Source: CBDBJR01 sp965206445 (GTDB lineage Bacteria; Pseudomonadota; Gammaproteobacteria; Arenicellales; Poriferihabitantaceae). From it: 64,000 nt of DNA. The notes beneath the pieces were generated by a model, which was given only the letters and a program-made list of their open reading frames with translations, did not search any database and was not told the origin of the DNA. The position numbers and the translations under genes are program-made. The DNA is taken from positions 1,984,001 to 2,048,000 of the forward strand of contig CBDBJR010000002.1 of assembly GCA_965206445.1 (NCBI GenBank). Direction: 5' to 3'. Numbering within the stretch: position 1 is the first letter of the stretch; each line of letters begins with the position of its first letter. Positions 50,101-57,380 of this stretch are shown one piece after another.

Positions 50101-50738
50101 AGATTCGCGGCGCCGGCGAGCTGCTGGGTGAAACGCAAAGCGGGCTGATCGACGACATCGGCTTTTCACTGTACAACGACTACTTGCGCCAGGCGATCGC
50201 GTCGATTCGGCGCAACGAGCTGCCGGGCGTGGACGATAACCACGCCGGCCACTCCGTGCACATTGACCTGCATCTTACCGCGCTGTTTCCGGGCGACTAT
50301 CTGGCCAATGCGCATACCCGCCTGGTGCTGTACAAACGCATTGCCGGCGCTATCGATGACGCCCAGCTGGATGAGCTGCAAATCGAAATCATCGACCGCT
50401 TCGGGCTGCTGCCCGAGAGCGCCAAAAACCTGTTCAGGCTGACGTCGATCCGCTTGCAGGCGGAGCAGCTGGGCATCGTCAAAATTGACGTAGGCGAACA
50501 CGGCGGGCGGTTTGAGCTGGCGCAGCAACACTGCATCGACCCGGCCCGGATTATTCAATTGGTGCAGACCGCGCCGGATGAATATCGTCTGCTCTCACCG
50601 GACACCTTCGGCATCACCGCCGACTTGCAGCAACCCGAAGAGCGACTGAACCGGGTCGAGGCCCTGCTGGAAATGCTGCGCGACCAGCCGGCCACCGAAG
50701 CCGAGCAACAGGCGCACAACCTGTCGTCTGCTGCATAA
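47193..50738 (+). CDS. mfd: Mfd, transcription-repair coupling factor
   Basis: DNA translocase that removes RNA polymerase stalled at lesions and recruits UvrA. It has 1181 aa from ATG 47193. The N-terminal UvrB-like module (FPSWECLPYDRLSPHRELVS) is followed by the RNA polymerase interaction domain (PGDPVVHVDHGVGRYAGL). The RecG-like helicase motor has Walker A GDVGFGKTEVAMRA and Walker B DEEH, and the TRG region (RGRVGRSHHQAFAYL). The C-terminal D7 domain carries the UvrA-binding mimic. An in-frame ATG at 47229 is an alternative start. It is divergent from ispD. Confidence 0.97.
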   Translation: MKTAPVRPALFPMSASALLQPPLPHSGHEIVWGGLHGAATGLSLVEAMQQADAPLLVVLDDARQLQMLQLEIEFFYSRPTPAMPVAEFPSWECLPYDRLSPHRELVSERLRLLHQLPQLRRGIVLTTGANLMQRLPPREYIMGHSFSLKVGQQLAPDALRARLSEANYAAVQQVAAPGEFAVRGGLIDVFPMGEAQPMRLDLFDDELESIRYFDVDTQKSTGQTSAIELLPAHEFPMTEQGITTFRQAFRRTFAGDPRKHSVYQQISKGFAPAGSDFFLPLFFSHTHSLFDYLPPQTVVVVESALSEHTHLHWDEIRARYEHIRYDPEYQLLEPEKLYLPPTELLAQLGQFSRVVLAGEHATPQWRSDSRPPPSLPVNPSQPLPYAALIAQLQQTDQRTLLVVETPGRREAMQELLQANGYSPATVAHFDEFVAHPDMRLGLSVCALERGLSLQRDGRHIQVITESQLYDERVLQRRRRSQQARNPDSLIRSLTELQPGDPVVHVDHGVGRYAGLHRIDLYGEESEFVTLEYQHGDKLYVPVMDLHLITQFIGGTEENAPLHRLGGEGWGKAKKRAREKAYDAATDLLEIEALRAAREGRQFSLPKAEYEAFAARFPFEETPDQIQAIGDVLADMQADAPMDRLICGDVGFGKTEVAMRAVFVAVMNGAQVAMLVPTTLLAQQHYQNFLDRFADLSISIELLSRFRGKAQNDAVVARLQQGRIDIVIGTHKLLQNEVGFADLGLLIIDEEHRFGVRQKDTIKRLRSQVDILTLTATPIPRTLNLTLSGLRSISIIATSPQLRRSIKTVICDHNPGLIREACLREIRRGGQVYFLHNNVRSIERAADELAELIPEAAIRFGHGQMNSLRMERIMQDFYHQRFNVLVCTTIIESGIDVPSANTIIIHRADKFGLAQLHQLRGRVGRSHHQAFAYLMVPARGLMTRDAQQRLDAIASMEHLGAGFTLASYDLEIRGAGELLGETQSGLIDDIGFSLYNDYLRQAIASIRRNELPGVDDNHAGHSVHIDLHLTALFPGDYLANAHTRLVLYKRIAGAIDDAQLDELQIEIIDRFGLLPESAKNLFRLTSIRLQAEQLGIVKIDVGEHGGRFELAQQHCIDPARIIQLVQTAPDEYRLLSPDTFGITADLQQPEERLNRVEALLEMLRDQPATEAEQQAHNLSSAA

Positions 50739-50802
50739 TGGCGTCCGATTCCGCATGCAGTCCGGGTGTATTTACTGTTTTGTTCAACCCACCGGAAAAC
50801 GC

Positions 50803-51327
50803 ATGCGCACAAAATATTGGATAGCGGCTTTGCTGATGGCGGCGTTGGCTGCATCGGCGCTGTTGCCCGCGGCATACAAACCACCCAAACCTGACCGCCT
50901 CGCCGATGAAACCGCCCAATTTACGACCAAGGTCGGTCGCCCACCTTCGCCGACAGTAAAGGATACCAACAGCTGGACTGATTTGCACTACGCCGCCGTT
51001 TTGAACCTCCCGTCTCTGGAAAAACGCCTGTTGCAAGCTGGCTCGAAAGTAGATGCCAGATTAAAATCCGATGAGAAGCCCTTTACGGATGAATGGAAGG
51101 CAACCCTGCGTCGATTCGGGAAAAATTATGACAACTCGAATAGGTCTGAGGATACGCCGCTACATATTGCAGCATGGGAAAACGCCCGCGAGACCACCGC
51201 TCTGCTGATTGAAAAAGGCGCGGCGGTGAATACGAAGACCAATGATGGGAAGACGCCGTTAGCCGTAGCGCTAAGACGCGACGCCTATGAAGCCACCGCC
51301 GTGACCCGCCAACACGGCAGAAAGTGA
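50803..51327 (+). CDS. Exported ankyrin-repeat protein G (minimal member)
   Basis: 174 aa: signal peptide MRTKYWIAALLMAALAASAL, the family N-cap and linker helix (FTDEWKATLRRFGKNY), a single central repeat (TPLHIAAWENARETTALLIE) and the C-cap TPLAVALRRDAYEATAVTRQ. It starts at ATG 50803, 64 bp after the mfd stop. Upstream homology to the family begins only at TTTACTGTTTTGTTCAACC, so it lacks the promoter block and may be read from mfd. Confidence 0.9.
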   Translation: MRTKYWIAALLMAALAASALLPAAYKPPKPDRLADETAQFTTKVGRPPSPTVKDTNSWTDLHYAAVLNLPSLEKRLLQAGSKVDARLKSDEKPFTDEWKATLRRFGKNYDNSNRSEDTPLHIAAWENARETTALLIEKGAAVNTKTNDGKTPLAVALRRDAYEATAVTRQHGRK

Positions 51328-51530
51328 GTCGCGCTTAGCTCGCTGCAAATCCGACCGTTACTAATTCGCTAACCGGCGTGCCGTCGGGCTTGAATGTCAA
51401 CGCCGGCGACAACGAGGAAGTAGTGAGAGACGTGATTGATGCGAATACGCTCGGCCCCTGTGCGACGATGTATCGTGTGCACGACCGATACAACCACACT
51501 GTCAGTAAATCCGCGTGGGTGTTGTTACTA
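51328..51530. repeat. 3' conserved element of the ankyrin family, copy after gene G
   Basis: Homologous to the beginning of the B-C, C-D and D-E spacers. On the minus strand it reads PALTFKPDGTPVSELVTVGF and then a stop, matching the reading in the E-F spacer. Most differences between copies are compatible with a conserved peptide. Confidence 0.6.
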
Positions 51531-51547
51531 CAGTGAGGCTCAATCCA

Positions 51548-51974
51548 GCATTGAGAGTTCTTTGTGTTTATCTTTCCAACTTTTGAAAAAACGGTTTCCC
51601 GATACTTCATATCATATCCAGTCAGCATGGCTTTTGTAACAGCTTGCCCTATTGTTGTACCGCTTAAATGCTTACGTAATACGTTCTCCAAACCCGTGAT
51701 CGTAAAGCTCGTTGTCTAAAACCTCGCCAACGATGTGACCAACCAAAGGAAGTGATCTGAGAAGCGGTTTATAGAATACTTTTTTGCTATCGTTTTGCTA
51801 AATTCTTTTTAATTTAGCAACAGCGCTTTTATCTTCCCTTCCAGTTTTATCCGGCACAGTAAACCCTAATGCCAGAATTCCATCGGTAGAAGTACCAACG
51901 CTCAAGTCGAGTAATTCTGCAACAGAATTGCCGGTTTTCCCTTCGATATGCTTAAGGTGGCGAATATTTATCAA
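51548..51974 (-). pseudogene. Decayed gene of unknown family
   Basis: From TTG 51974, overlapping the stop of the upstream gene, a frame reads INIRHLKHIEGKTGNSVAEL to AKLKRI. It hits TAG at 51798-51800 and continues open in the same frame (VFYKPLLRSLPLVGHIVGEV) to about 51680. Another frame then gives GLENVLRKHLSGTTIGQAVT through KINTKNSQCW. This looks like one gene broken by a nonsense mutation and a frameshift. I do not recognise the family. Base composition is AT-rich like the gene upstream. Confidence 0.45.
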
Positions 51975-53311
51975 ACAGTCTTATTTGCGGTCTCTGAAGG
52001 CGTCTCCCGGCCTTTGAAAACGCCTCCAACATTTTCCAGAGTAGTCCCTTCGTCGTGCCTTTTTCGCAACGGATCTTGTAAAATCTGATTCAAAATTGCT
52101 CGCGCGTAGTCGCTTTTATCTGAGCTAGCTATAGCTATCTTTTCCATAAATGCCATCATCGATTTTGCCAACACTGATTTATAAGAATAGTCTTCGGCTA
52201 GATTTTTATTCTTGACATATCTGCTCGCACAAAATATGGCGGCCGTTATTAGCAAAGGAATGGTACTGAGTCTAAATATCACAAGCTCCCAACCTGATTC
52301 AGGTATAGAACCAGCTCCGGACTTTAATCTCCAGTAGGAAAATCCAATTGAAGCAAGCACGAAAAATAAAGCTCCTATCATCCAACCTATGAAATTATAC
52401 CACTTGCTAGCCTGCTTATATTTTTCATTATAGGCCGCACTGATTCCTTCGGCAGTTGTGAATTCAAGAGCTAATTTGGAGTTTTTTATTAGAGAGTCGA
52501 CCTCTTCTTTGGAGGCTACTGCCTCTTTACATGATTTTTCATGCTCTTCTTGATAAGAGTCCAAATGTTTTTTATACTGATTCGTAGTAAGCTCCAAGTA
52601 TTCTTTATACTTATCTGTAGCTTGTTTTTGCGATTCTATATGTTTAATAAGCGCTACAGATTCATCACGAGATTTTTCAGAAGAAGATAATAATTCCTTT
52701 ATAGTTTTTTCATAATCAGGAAACATCCTATGGAGTTCACCTAACTTCCTTTCGAAGCTATCTAGGGAATCAGATTTTTTGGTTAGTTTTTCAACCAAAC
52801 CAGAAAAAACACTATACCTTTTTTCTGCTTCTTGTATTTTATCTCGTGCATCTATTCTAGCAGTTTTTTCAATATCTGATACATTACGAAGGGTTTCTTT
52901 CAGTTGGTCACTTTCGACTCGCAATTTAGCGATACGCTTATGAATATCATCTTGTGACTCTGCTGATCCTCGAATTTTGTAATTTCGAATAGTAACCTTT
53001 AATAAATCCAGTTGCATGGTAACATTGTGATTATCATTACTCAATCTCCTAGATATACTGGCTAAATTAGTGTATATATCCTTACGCTCAGAAAAAACAG
53101 ATAGCTGAACAAATATACCTATATTATTTGGCTCTGTAAGGATTCTAAGATCAGAAAGTATCAATTGCAAATCTACTTTAATAGATTGCAATGAGTATTC
53201 TTCTTCTTGACCATACCTGTTGCTAGATTCTTGTGGAATAAAAGTTTTAAGAATTTTTTCCAAGCGCACTAATTCTGCCCGAATCCTTTTAATTGACTCT
53301 GCTTCTATCAT
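51971..53311 (-). CDS. Coiled-coil membrane protein of unknown function
   Basis: 446 aa from ATG 53311. Residues 1 to about 290 are highly charged and predicted to be long coiled coils. Two TMs follow (WMIGALFFVLASIGFSYW and FRLSTIPLLITAAIFCAS). The cytoplasmic tail contains the block LAEDYSYKSVLAKSMMAFME. That tail layout (two TMs, then EDYxYKxxLAK) recurs in bacterial membrane proteins found in accessory and defence-rich islands, but I cannot name a family with certainty. The gene is AT-rich against its surroundings, suggesting transfer, and it sits in the island between mfd and csiV. Confidence 0.8.
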   Translation of the reverse strand: MIEAESIKRIRAELVRLEKILKTFIPQESSNRYGQEEEYSLQSIKVDLQLILSDLRILTEPNNIGIFVQLSVFSERKDIYTNLASISRRLSNDNHNVTMQLDLLKVTIRNYKIRGSAESQDDIHKRIAKLRVESDQLKETLRNVSDIEKTARIDARDKIQEAEKRYSVFSGLVEKLTKKSDSLDSFERKLGELHRMFPDYEKTIKELLSSSEKSRDESVALIKHIESQKQATDKYKEYLELTTNQYKKHLDSYQEEHEKSCKEAVASKEEVDSLIKNSKLALEFTTAEGISAAYNEKYKQASKWYNFIGWMIGALFFVLASIGFSYWRLKSGAGSIPESGWELVIFRLSTIPLLITAAIFCASRYVKNKNLAEDYSYKSVLAKSMMAFMEKIAIASSDKSDYARAILNQILQDPLRKRHDEGTTLENVGGVFKGRETPSETANKTV

Positions 53312-53410
53312 CTCACACCTCCATAATTTTCATCATATCATTGCCAAATATATTCACCACTTTGACAGCAATCTTGCACTACCCCGACAGGCATTCATGA
53401 GTTACACTAG

Positions 53411-53527
53411 TCAGTTCCAGCGAGCGGTCTTTCCTGGTACAGAAGCGCTACCATTCGTTTTCGAATATGTAATCCCCATTCCATTGTTCTCCGGTCTCGC
53501 CAGCGTCTTCGTTTCGCACTCTGTCAT
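53411..53527 (-). CDS. Possible 38-aa small protein upstream of the coiled-coil gene
   Basis: ATG 53527 has a good GAGG 7 nt upstream and reads MTECETKTLARPENNGMGIT, ending GSASVPGKTARWN. It lies 99 bp before the coiled-coil membrane protein on the same strand. No family is recognised, and the short length makes the coding status uncertain. Confidence 0.3.
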   Translation of the reverse strand: MTECETKTLARPENNGMGITYSKTNGSASVPGKTARWN

Positions 53528-53705
53528 GTCACTACCTCGCATATGTATAAGTTTACTACTCCAGATTCGTGGATGTAAACACAAAAATTTCAGCTTATGC
53601 AACACGCTTTGACCTAATATTGGTGGTAGCCAGATTATAACCAGTTGATAATGAGTGTTTTTTGTATGATAATCGCATAATTCATACCATGATAAGCGTC
53701 CATAA
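53528..53705. other. AT-rich intergenic region downstream of the transposase
   Basis: No gene seen. It contains short dyads near ATTCATACCATG (53680) and may include the right end of the 53706-54680 transposon, but no terminal repeat could be defined. Confidence 0.35.
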
Positions 53706-54680
53706 TCAAGCCGATGTATGGGTCCAATACCTTTGGCACTGTGGCAGTTGTTGGAGGAGGAATTGTATCGGAGTTTGCAAACCGAGGCTATGGTGGGGAA
53801 TGACGGTGTTATATTCGACCAGCCAGGCGGCCATTTTGCGGTTAAACAAAGCCAGGTCAGTGAACAGCAAGTCCTCATGATAATCCACGAACTGCTCCTG
53901 TATGGTGCGGTTGAAGCGCTCACAATGGGCATTCATTTTGGATGACCTGGGGTAAGTCCACCAATGGACAATACCGAGCTGATTAAGGCGTTGGTGGAAA
54001 TCGCCCATGAACTCAGAACCGTTATCGGAGAGCAGGAATTGCGGTTGCACGGGCAGCAGGTCGGTGAGCGCCTCCAGGCCGATGGTAGTGTTGCGGCTGG
54101 TAGCGGAATTGGCCGCAAAGGCAATGGCAAAGCGGCTGGTGGGGTCGATAAAGGTGAACAGGTAGCGGCGGATGCCGTCGCGCAGGCGCATCACGGTATC
54201 GCAGGCAAACAGGGCCAGTGGCAGCGGCCGGCAGTGTTTGGGTTTGCGTGTTTTGCGGGTACGCAGCAGCGGTTTGAGGCGCCCGGTGGGTGAGATACGC
54301 GCGGGAGCGTGGCGCATTTTATGCGGGTCTTTGGCAATGATGCGCCCGATGGTGGAGACGCTCGGCAGCGCCAGTCGCCGCTGTGCGCACCAGTCGCGTA
54401 ATAATACATGGAGTTTGGCCTTGCCAAGGTTGGGGTATTGTCGGCGCAATTGCCGGATTTGCTCGCTCAGGCCCGGTGGCGTGACTGGTCGCCGGCGCCG
54501 GTGCGGAGCACAGGATTTAGGCGTGAGCGCGGCGGCGCTGCCGGCGTGACGGTTGAGGGTCTGACGCCAGCGATAGAGCGTGCGGATGCTGACCTTAAAG
54601 GCCTCGCTGGCAGCGATTTTGCCGTGCCGATCGGAAAACGCCAGGATCGCAAGGCGGTGTTGGGCATGTTTGGAAGTCAT
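53706..54680 (-). CDS. rve/DDE-core transposase (IS481/IS3-like), third element type
   Basis: 324 aa from ATG 54680 (MTSKHAQHRLAILAFSDRHG). An N-terminal helix-turn-helix (AASEAFKVSIRTLYRWRQTL) is followed by an integrase core with D in FACDTVM, D in LLSDNGSEFMGD and E in NAHCERFNRTIQEQF. It is unrelated in sequence to the IS481-like copies at 9035 and 43003. The start codon sits in the loop of a perfect 12-bp hairpin. The upstream 100 bp resemble the ankyrin leader modules. Element boundaries are not defined. No partner ORF is visible. Confidence 0.85.
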   Translation of the reverse strand: MTSKHAQHRLAILAFSDRHGKIAASEAFKVSIRTLYRWRQTLNRHAGSAAALTPKSCAPHRRRRPVTPPGLSEQIRQLRRQYPNLGKAKLHVLLRDWCAQRRLALPSVSTIGRIIAKDPHKMRHAPARISPTGRLKPLLRTRKTRKPKHCRPLPLALFACDTVMRLRDGIRRYLFTFIDPTSRFAIAFAANSATSRNTTIGLEALTDLLPVQPQFLLSDNGSEFMGDFHQRLNQLGIVHWWTYPRSSKMNAHCERFNRTIQEQFVDYHEDLLFTDLALFNRKMAAWLVEYNTVIPHHSLGLQTPIQFLLQQLPQCQRYWTHTSA

Positions 54681-54695
54681 CCCCCAAACATGCCC
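54662..54695 (-). promoter_or_regulatory. Perfect 12-bp hairpin enclosing the transposase start codon
   Basis: GGGCATGTTTGG (54662-54673) and CCAAACATGCCC (54684-54695) are exact complements. The 10-nt loop contains the ATG at 54678-54680 and the preceding G-run. In the mRNA this would shield the start region, consistent with limiting transposase synthesis. It might alternatively be the element terminus. Confidence 0.45.
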
Positions 54696-54805
54696 TAAAT
54701 GGGCTACTCGGTAAAACCCCCGGATGTGGTATCCGGCATGGTGAATTTGCATGGCTCTCCTCTTGGGGCGAAGTGCCAAAGGTTTCTGAACTTATACACC
54801 CCAAC

Positions 54806-54861
54806 CATTCCTAATTCCTAATTCCCGCCGTAGGCGGCATTCCCGCCGAAGGCGGATTCCC
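54806..54861. repeat. Short GAATTAG / CCGCCGTAGGCGG repeat array
   Basis: CTAATTC heptamers followed by CCGCCGTAGGCGG and a CCGCCGAAGGCGG variant, the same family as at 7211-7371 and 7541-7690. It marks the boundary between the transposase island and csiV. Confidence 0.85.
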
Positions 54862-54918
54862 ATAGCCCCACAAATCCCGCTACAATCCAACCTCCACCAA
54901 CCACCACAGAGCACCCGT

Positions 54919-55557
54919 TTGAACTTCCACGCCACTCGCCTAAGCCAGTTGATTGTGCTGCTGCTCATCGGCATGTCAGCGGCTATGGCACGCGACTATC
55001 AAGTCGAATTGATTGTGTTTGAACAGCGCCCGAGTGAGCTTGGGCAGCATGAGCGGTCGAGTATCGATTCCAGCATTACCAACACCCGGCGGCAGCGGAT
55101 GCAGGTATTGCAGCAGCAGGCGCGTGATTTCCCGTTTGCCGAGCGACTGCGCCAGCTGGCGTCGGTCAGAGCGACGCTGCTGCAAGCGGGCCATGTGGTT
55201 TTAAAAACCGCCAGTTGGACGCAGCCGGCGGCGCTGTACCCGGCGGCGCCGCTGGTGGCGCTTGGCGGTTCGGCCGATGCGCTGCACGCCGGGTTTGTGC
55301 GGATATATAAAACCAATTTGATCTTTGCCGACCTGGATTTGCAGTTTATCTACCCCGGCGGCAGGCAGCCGGCGCTGTCAACCAGCGCGCAGCAGGTGGC
55401 GGGCGCGGCGCCGGACGGTGCGGCTGCATCCGCATCGCAGCACTATTTCATCGCGGAAAAACGCCGACTCAAATTTGGCGAGCTGCACTATTTTGACCAC
55501 CCGGGATTCGGCGCCATTCTCGGCGTCTGGCCGCTTGAGGCCAACCGGATTGAGTAG
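54919..55557 (+). CDS. CsiV-family exported protein
   Basis: 212 aa from TTG 54919. It has a signal peptide (LIVLLLIGMSAAMA) and mature start RDYQVELIVFEQRPSELGQH, the hallmark N-terminus of the CsiV (DUF2803) family. The C-terminal YFIAEKRRLKFGELHYFDHP matches the family too. CsiV of Vibrio is a periplasmic peptidoglycan-binding partner of LpoA. In Pseudomonas aeruginosa the homologue lies between mfd and a methylthioinosine phosphorylase gene. The same order is visible here once the 50739-54900 island is removed. The start codon choice is uncertain. Confidence 0.85.
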   Translation: MNFHATRLSQLIVLLLIGMSAAMARDYQVELIVFEQRPSELGQHERSSIDSSITNTRRQRMQVLQQQARDFPFAERLRQLASVRATLLQAGHVVLKTASWTQPAALYPAAPLVALGGSADALHAGFVRIYKTNLIFADLDLQFIYPGGRQPALSTSAQQVAGAAPDGAAASASQHYFIAEKRRLKFGELHYFDHPGFGAILGVWPLEANRIE

Positions 55558-55674
55558 ATTGTTTTATTGGCAACCCGCCTGAAGTCCGATTGCGCGCCCT
55601 TGATCGGCGCCCGTCCAGCGTGTTTGTCTGGCACCGCGAGCAAACAGCGAACCGGCCGCAGCGGGCCGGCAATC

Positions 55675-56499
55675 CTACTCCAGATGCTGCCGGAAAAAAT
55701 CCCGGGTTCTTTGCCAGGCGGTGGCGGCGTCCTGCGCGTCATAGCGTGCGCTGCTGGGGTTGGCAAATGCATGGTTGGCGGTATACCAGTGAATCGTCAC
55801 CGCGTTCGATTTGCCGGCGGCGTGCATAGCGGTCTCGAAACCGTTCACCATCGCGCGATTGATCCATTCATCTTCGGTCGCAAAATGCCCCAGTACCGGG
55901 CCTTTCAGCGCCGCCAGACTGGCCGCATCCTTGGCCACATTGCCGTAATAAATCACCGTCGCATCGACCGCCGTTGCCAGCGATGCATTGAGCGACCAGC
56001 CGCCGCCAAAACACCAGCCCAGCGTGCCTACCCGGCCATTGCCGCGCGGGTGCTGGCGTAGATAATCGACCCAACCGGTCAGTGCGTCGGTGGCGGCGGT
56101 GGCATCAACCGACTGCATCAGTTGTCTTGCTTCCTGCGGGTCGCGGGTGACCTGGTCGGCATACAAATCGACCGCCAGCGCGAGATAGCCCAACCGCGCC
56201 AGCTCGGCAGCGACCGACTTGATCTGATCGTTCAACCCCCACCATTCATGGATCAACACGACCGCCGGTGCCGACGCGACCTCGGGCACTGCCAGCGCGG
56301 CCGATACCCGGTTGCCGCCGGCCGTATTCAGGCTGACAGCCATGGTCTGCGCCGCTGACGCCCGACTGAGTTCGGGGTAGGCCAGTACCGTTGCCAGCGG
56401 CAGGCTGACCAGACCTTTGATGAATTGGCGGCGCTGCCGGTGGGTCAGATCGATTGGTGGCAGATGCGGCTGCTGGCCGCAGGAATTCGGTTCACACAT
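55675..56499 (-). CDS. Exported dienelactone-hydrolase-family alpha/beta hydrolase
   Basis: 274 aa with a Tat-like leader (RRQFIKGLVSLPLATVLAYP), so it is probably periplasmic. The DLH fold shows VVLIHEWWGLNDQIKSVAAE, the nucleophile elbow GTLGWCFGGGWSLN with Cys in place of Ser, an acidic residue in FATEDEWINR, and His in YTANHAFANP. The Cys-Asp-His triad is that of dienelactone hydrolases. The natural substrate is unknown. It lies between csiV (convergent) and the phosphorylase gene. Confidence 0.9.
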   Translation of the reverse strand: MCEPNSCGQQPHLPPIDLTHRQRRQFIKGLVSLPLATVLAYPELSRASAAQTMAVSLNTAGGNRVSAALAVPEVASAPAVVLIHEWWGLNDQIKSVAAELARLGYLALAVDLYADQVTRDPQEARQLMQSVDATAATDALTGWVDYLRQHPRGNGRVGTLGWCFGGGWSLNASLATAVDATVIYYGNVAKDAASLAALKGPVLGHFATEDEWINRAMVNGFETAMHAAGKSNAVTIHWYTANHAFANPSSARYDAQDAATAWQRTRDFFRQHLE

Positions 56500-56615
56500 G
56501 GTTCAACGACTCCGGCTTCAGGGGTTAAAACGACAGGATAGAACCGATTTTGACGACCTGCGGGGCAATAGGTTCCCACCGGCTGGCCGCCGACCGGCGA
56601 CAGCGGTTGAGCGGC

Positions 56616-57362
56616 TCAGCCCAGCTGCTGCAATAGCCGCGATACCCGCTCTGCCCCGCGCTGTAGATTGTGTCGAATGCCGGCCATGCTGATCGCCTCA
56701 CCCCTGCCGGCGGCCGCATTGACGGCAATGGCCAGGCAGGCATAGTCCAGCGCCGCCTCTCTGGCCAGCGCGGCTTCGGGCATGCCGGTCATGCCGACAA
56801 TGTCGGCGCCGGCCCGGGCAAGCTGGTCGATTTCAGCAGCCGTTTCCAGCCGCGGGCCCTGGGTGGCGGCATAGCATCCACCGGCAAGGACGTCGACGCG
56901 CGCCCGTTTTGCCGCCTGAATCAATCGCTCACGGGTCGGCCCGGCGTAGGGGAAAGAGAAATCGATATGCTCAACCTGGCCGCTCGCGCCGTCGAAAAAG
57001 GTGTGCTGCCGGCCGCTGGTATAGTCGATCAACTGGTCGGGTATGATGAGGTCGGCGGCGTTGAGGTTGGCGTTGATATAGCCGACGGCAGCAAACGCGA
57101 TCACCTGTTTGACGCCGAGCTGCTTCAGCGCCCAGATATTGGCGCGATAATTGATCTCGTGCGGCGCAATGCGGTGATCCGGCCCGTGGCGCGGTAGAAA
57201 CACCAATGCGGTGCCGAACAGCCGACCGCTTTGAATCTCTGCCGACGGCGCGCCATAGGGTGTATTGACGGGATAACAGCGGCTGACTTCCAGCTGCTCC
57301 AGGCCGGTGAACCCGGTGCCGCCGATGATCGCGAGGGTGGGTGGGTCCGATAGATTCGTCAT
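56616..57362 (-). CDS. S-methyl-5'-thioinosine phosphorylase (MTAP/PNP family)
   Basis: 248 aa of the MTA/PNP phosphorylase family: IIGGTGFTGLEQL, LPRHGPDHRIAPHEINYRAN (phosphate and base site), YAATQGPRLETAAEI and GMTGMPEAALARE. It is closer to the Pseudomonas methylthioinosine phosphorylase than to MTA phosphorylase. It would phosphorolyse methylthioinosine in methylthioadenosine salvage from polyamine or quorum-signal synthesis. Specificity is inferred. Confidence 0.9.
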   Translation of the reverse strand: MTNLSDPPTLAIIGGTGFTGLEQLEVSRCYPVNTPYGAPSAEIQSGRLFGTALVFLPRHGPDHRIAPHEINYRANIWALKQLGVKQVIAFAAVGYINANLNAADLIIPDQLIDYTSGRQHTFFDGASGQVEHIDFSFPYAGPTRERLIQAAKRARVDVLAGGCYAATQGPRLETAAEIDQLARAGADIVGMTGMPEAALAREAALDYACLAIAVNAAAGRGEAISMAGIRHNLQRGAERVSRLLQQLG

Positions 57363-57380
57363 GCTGTCCGGCAGCCCGGG

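Noticed and set aside
47850..50138. 762-codon minus frame inside mfd
   Set aside because: Shadow of high-GC mfd with low-complexity His/Arg/Gln composition and no domain.
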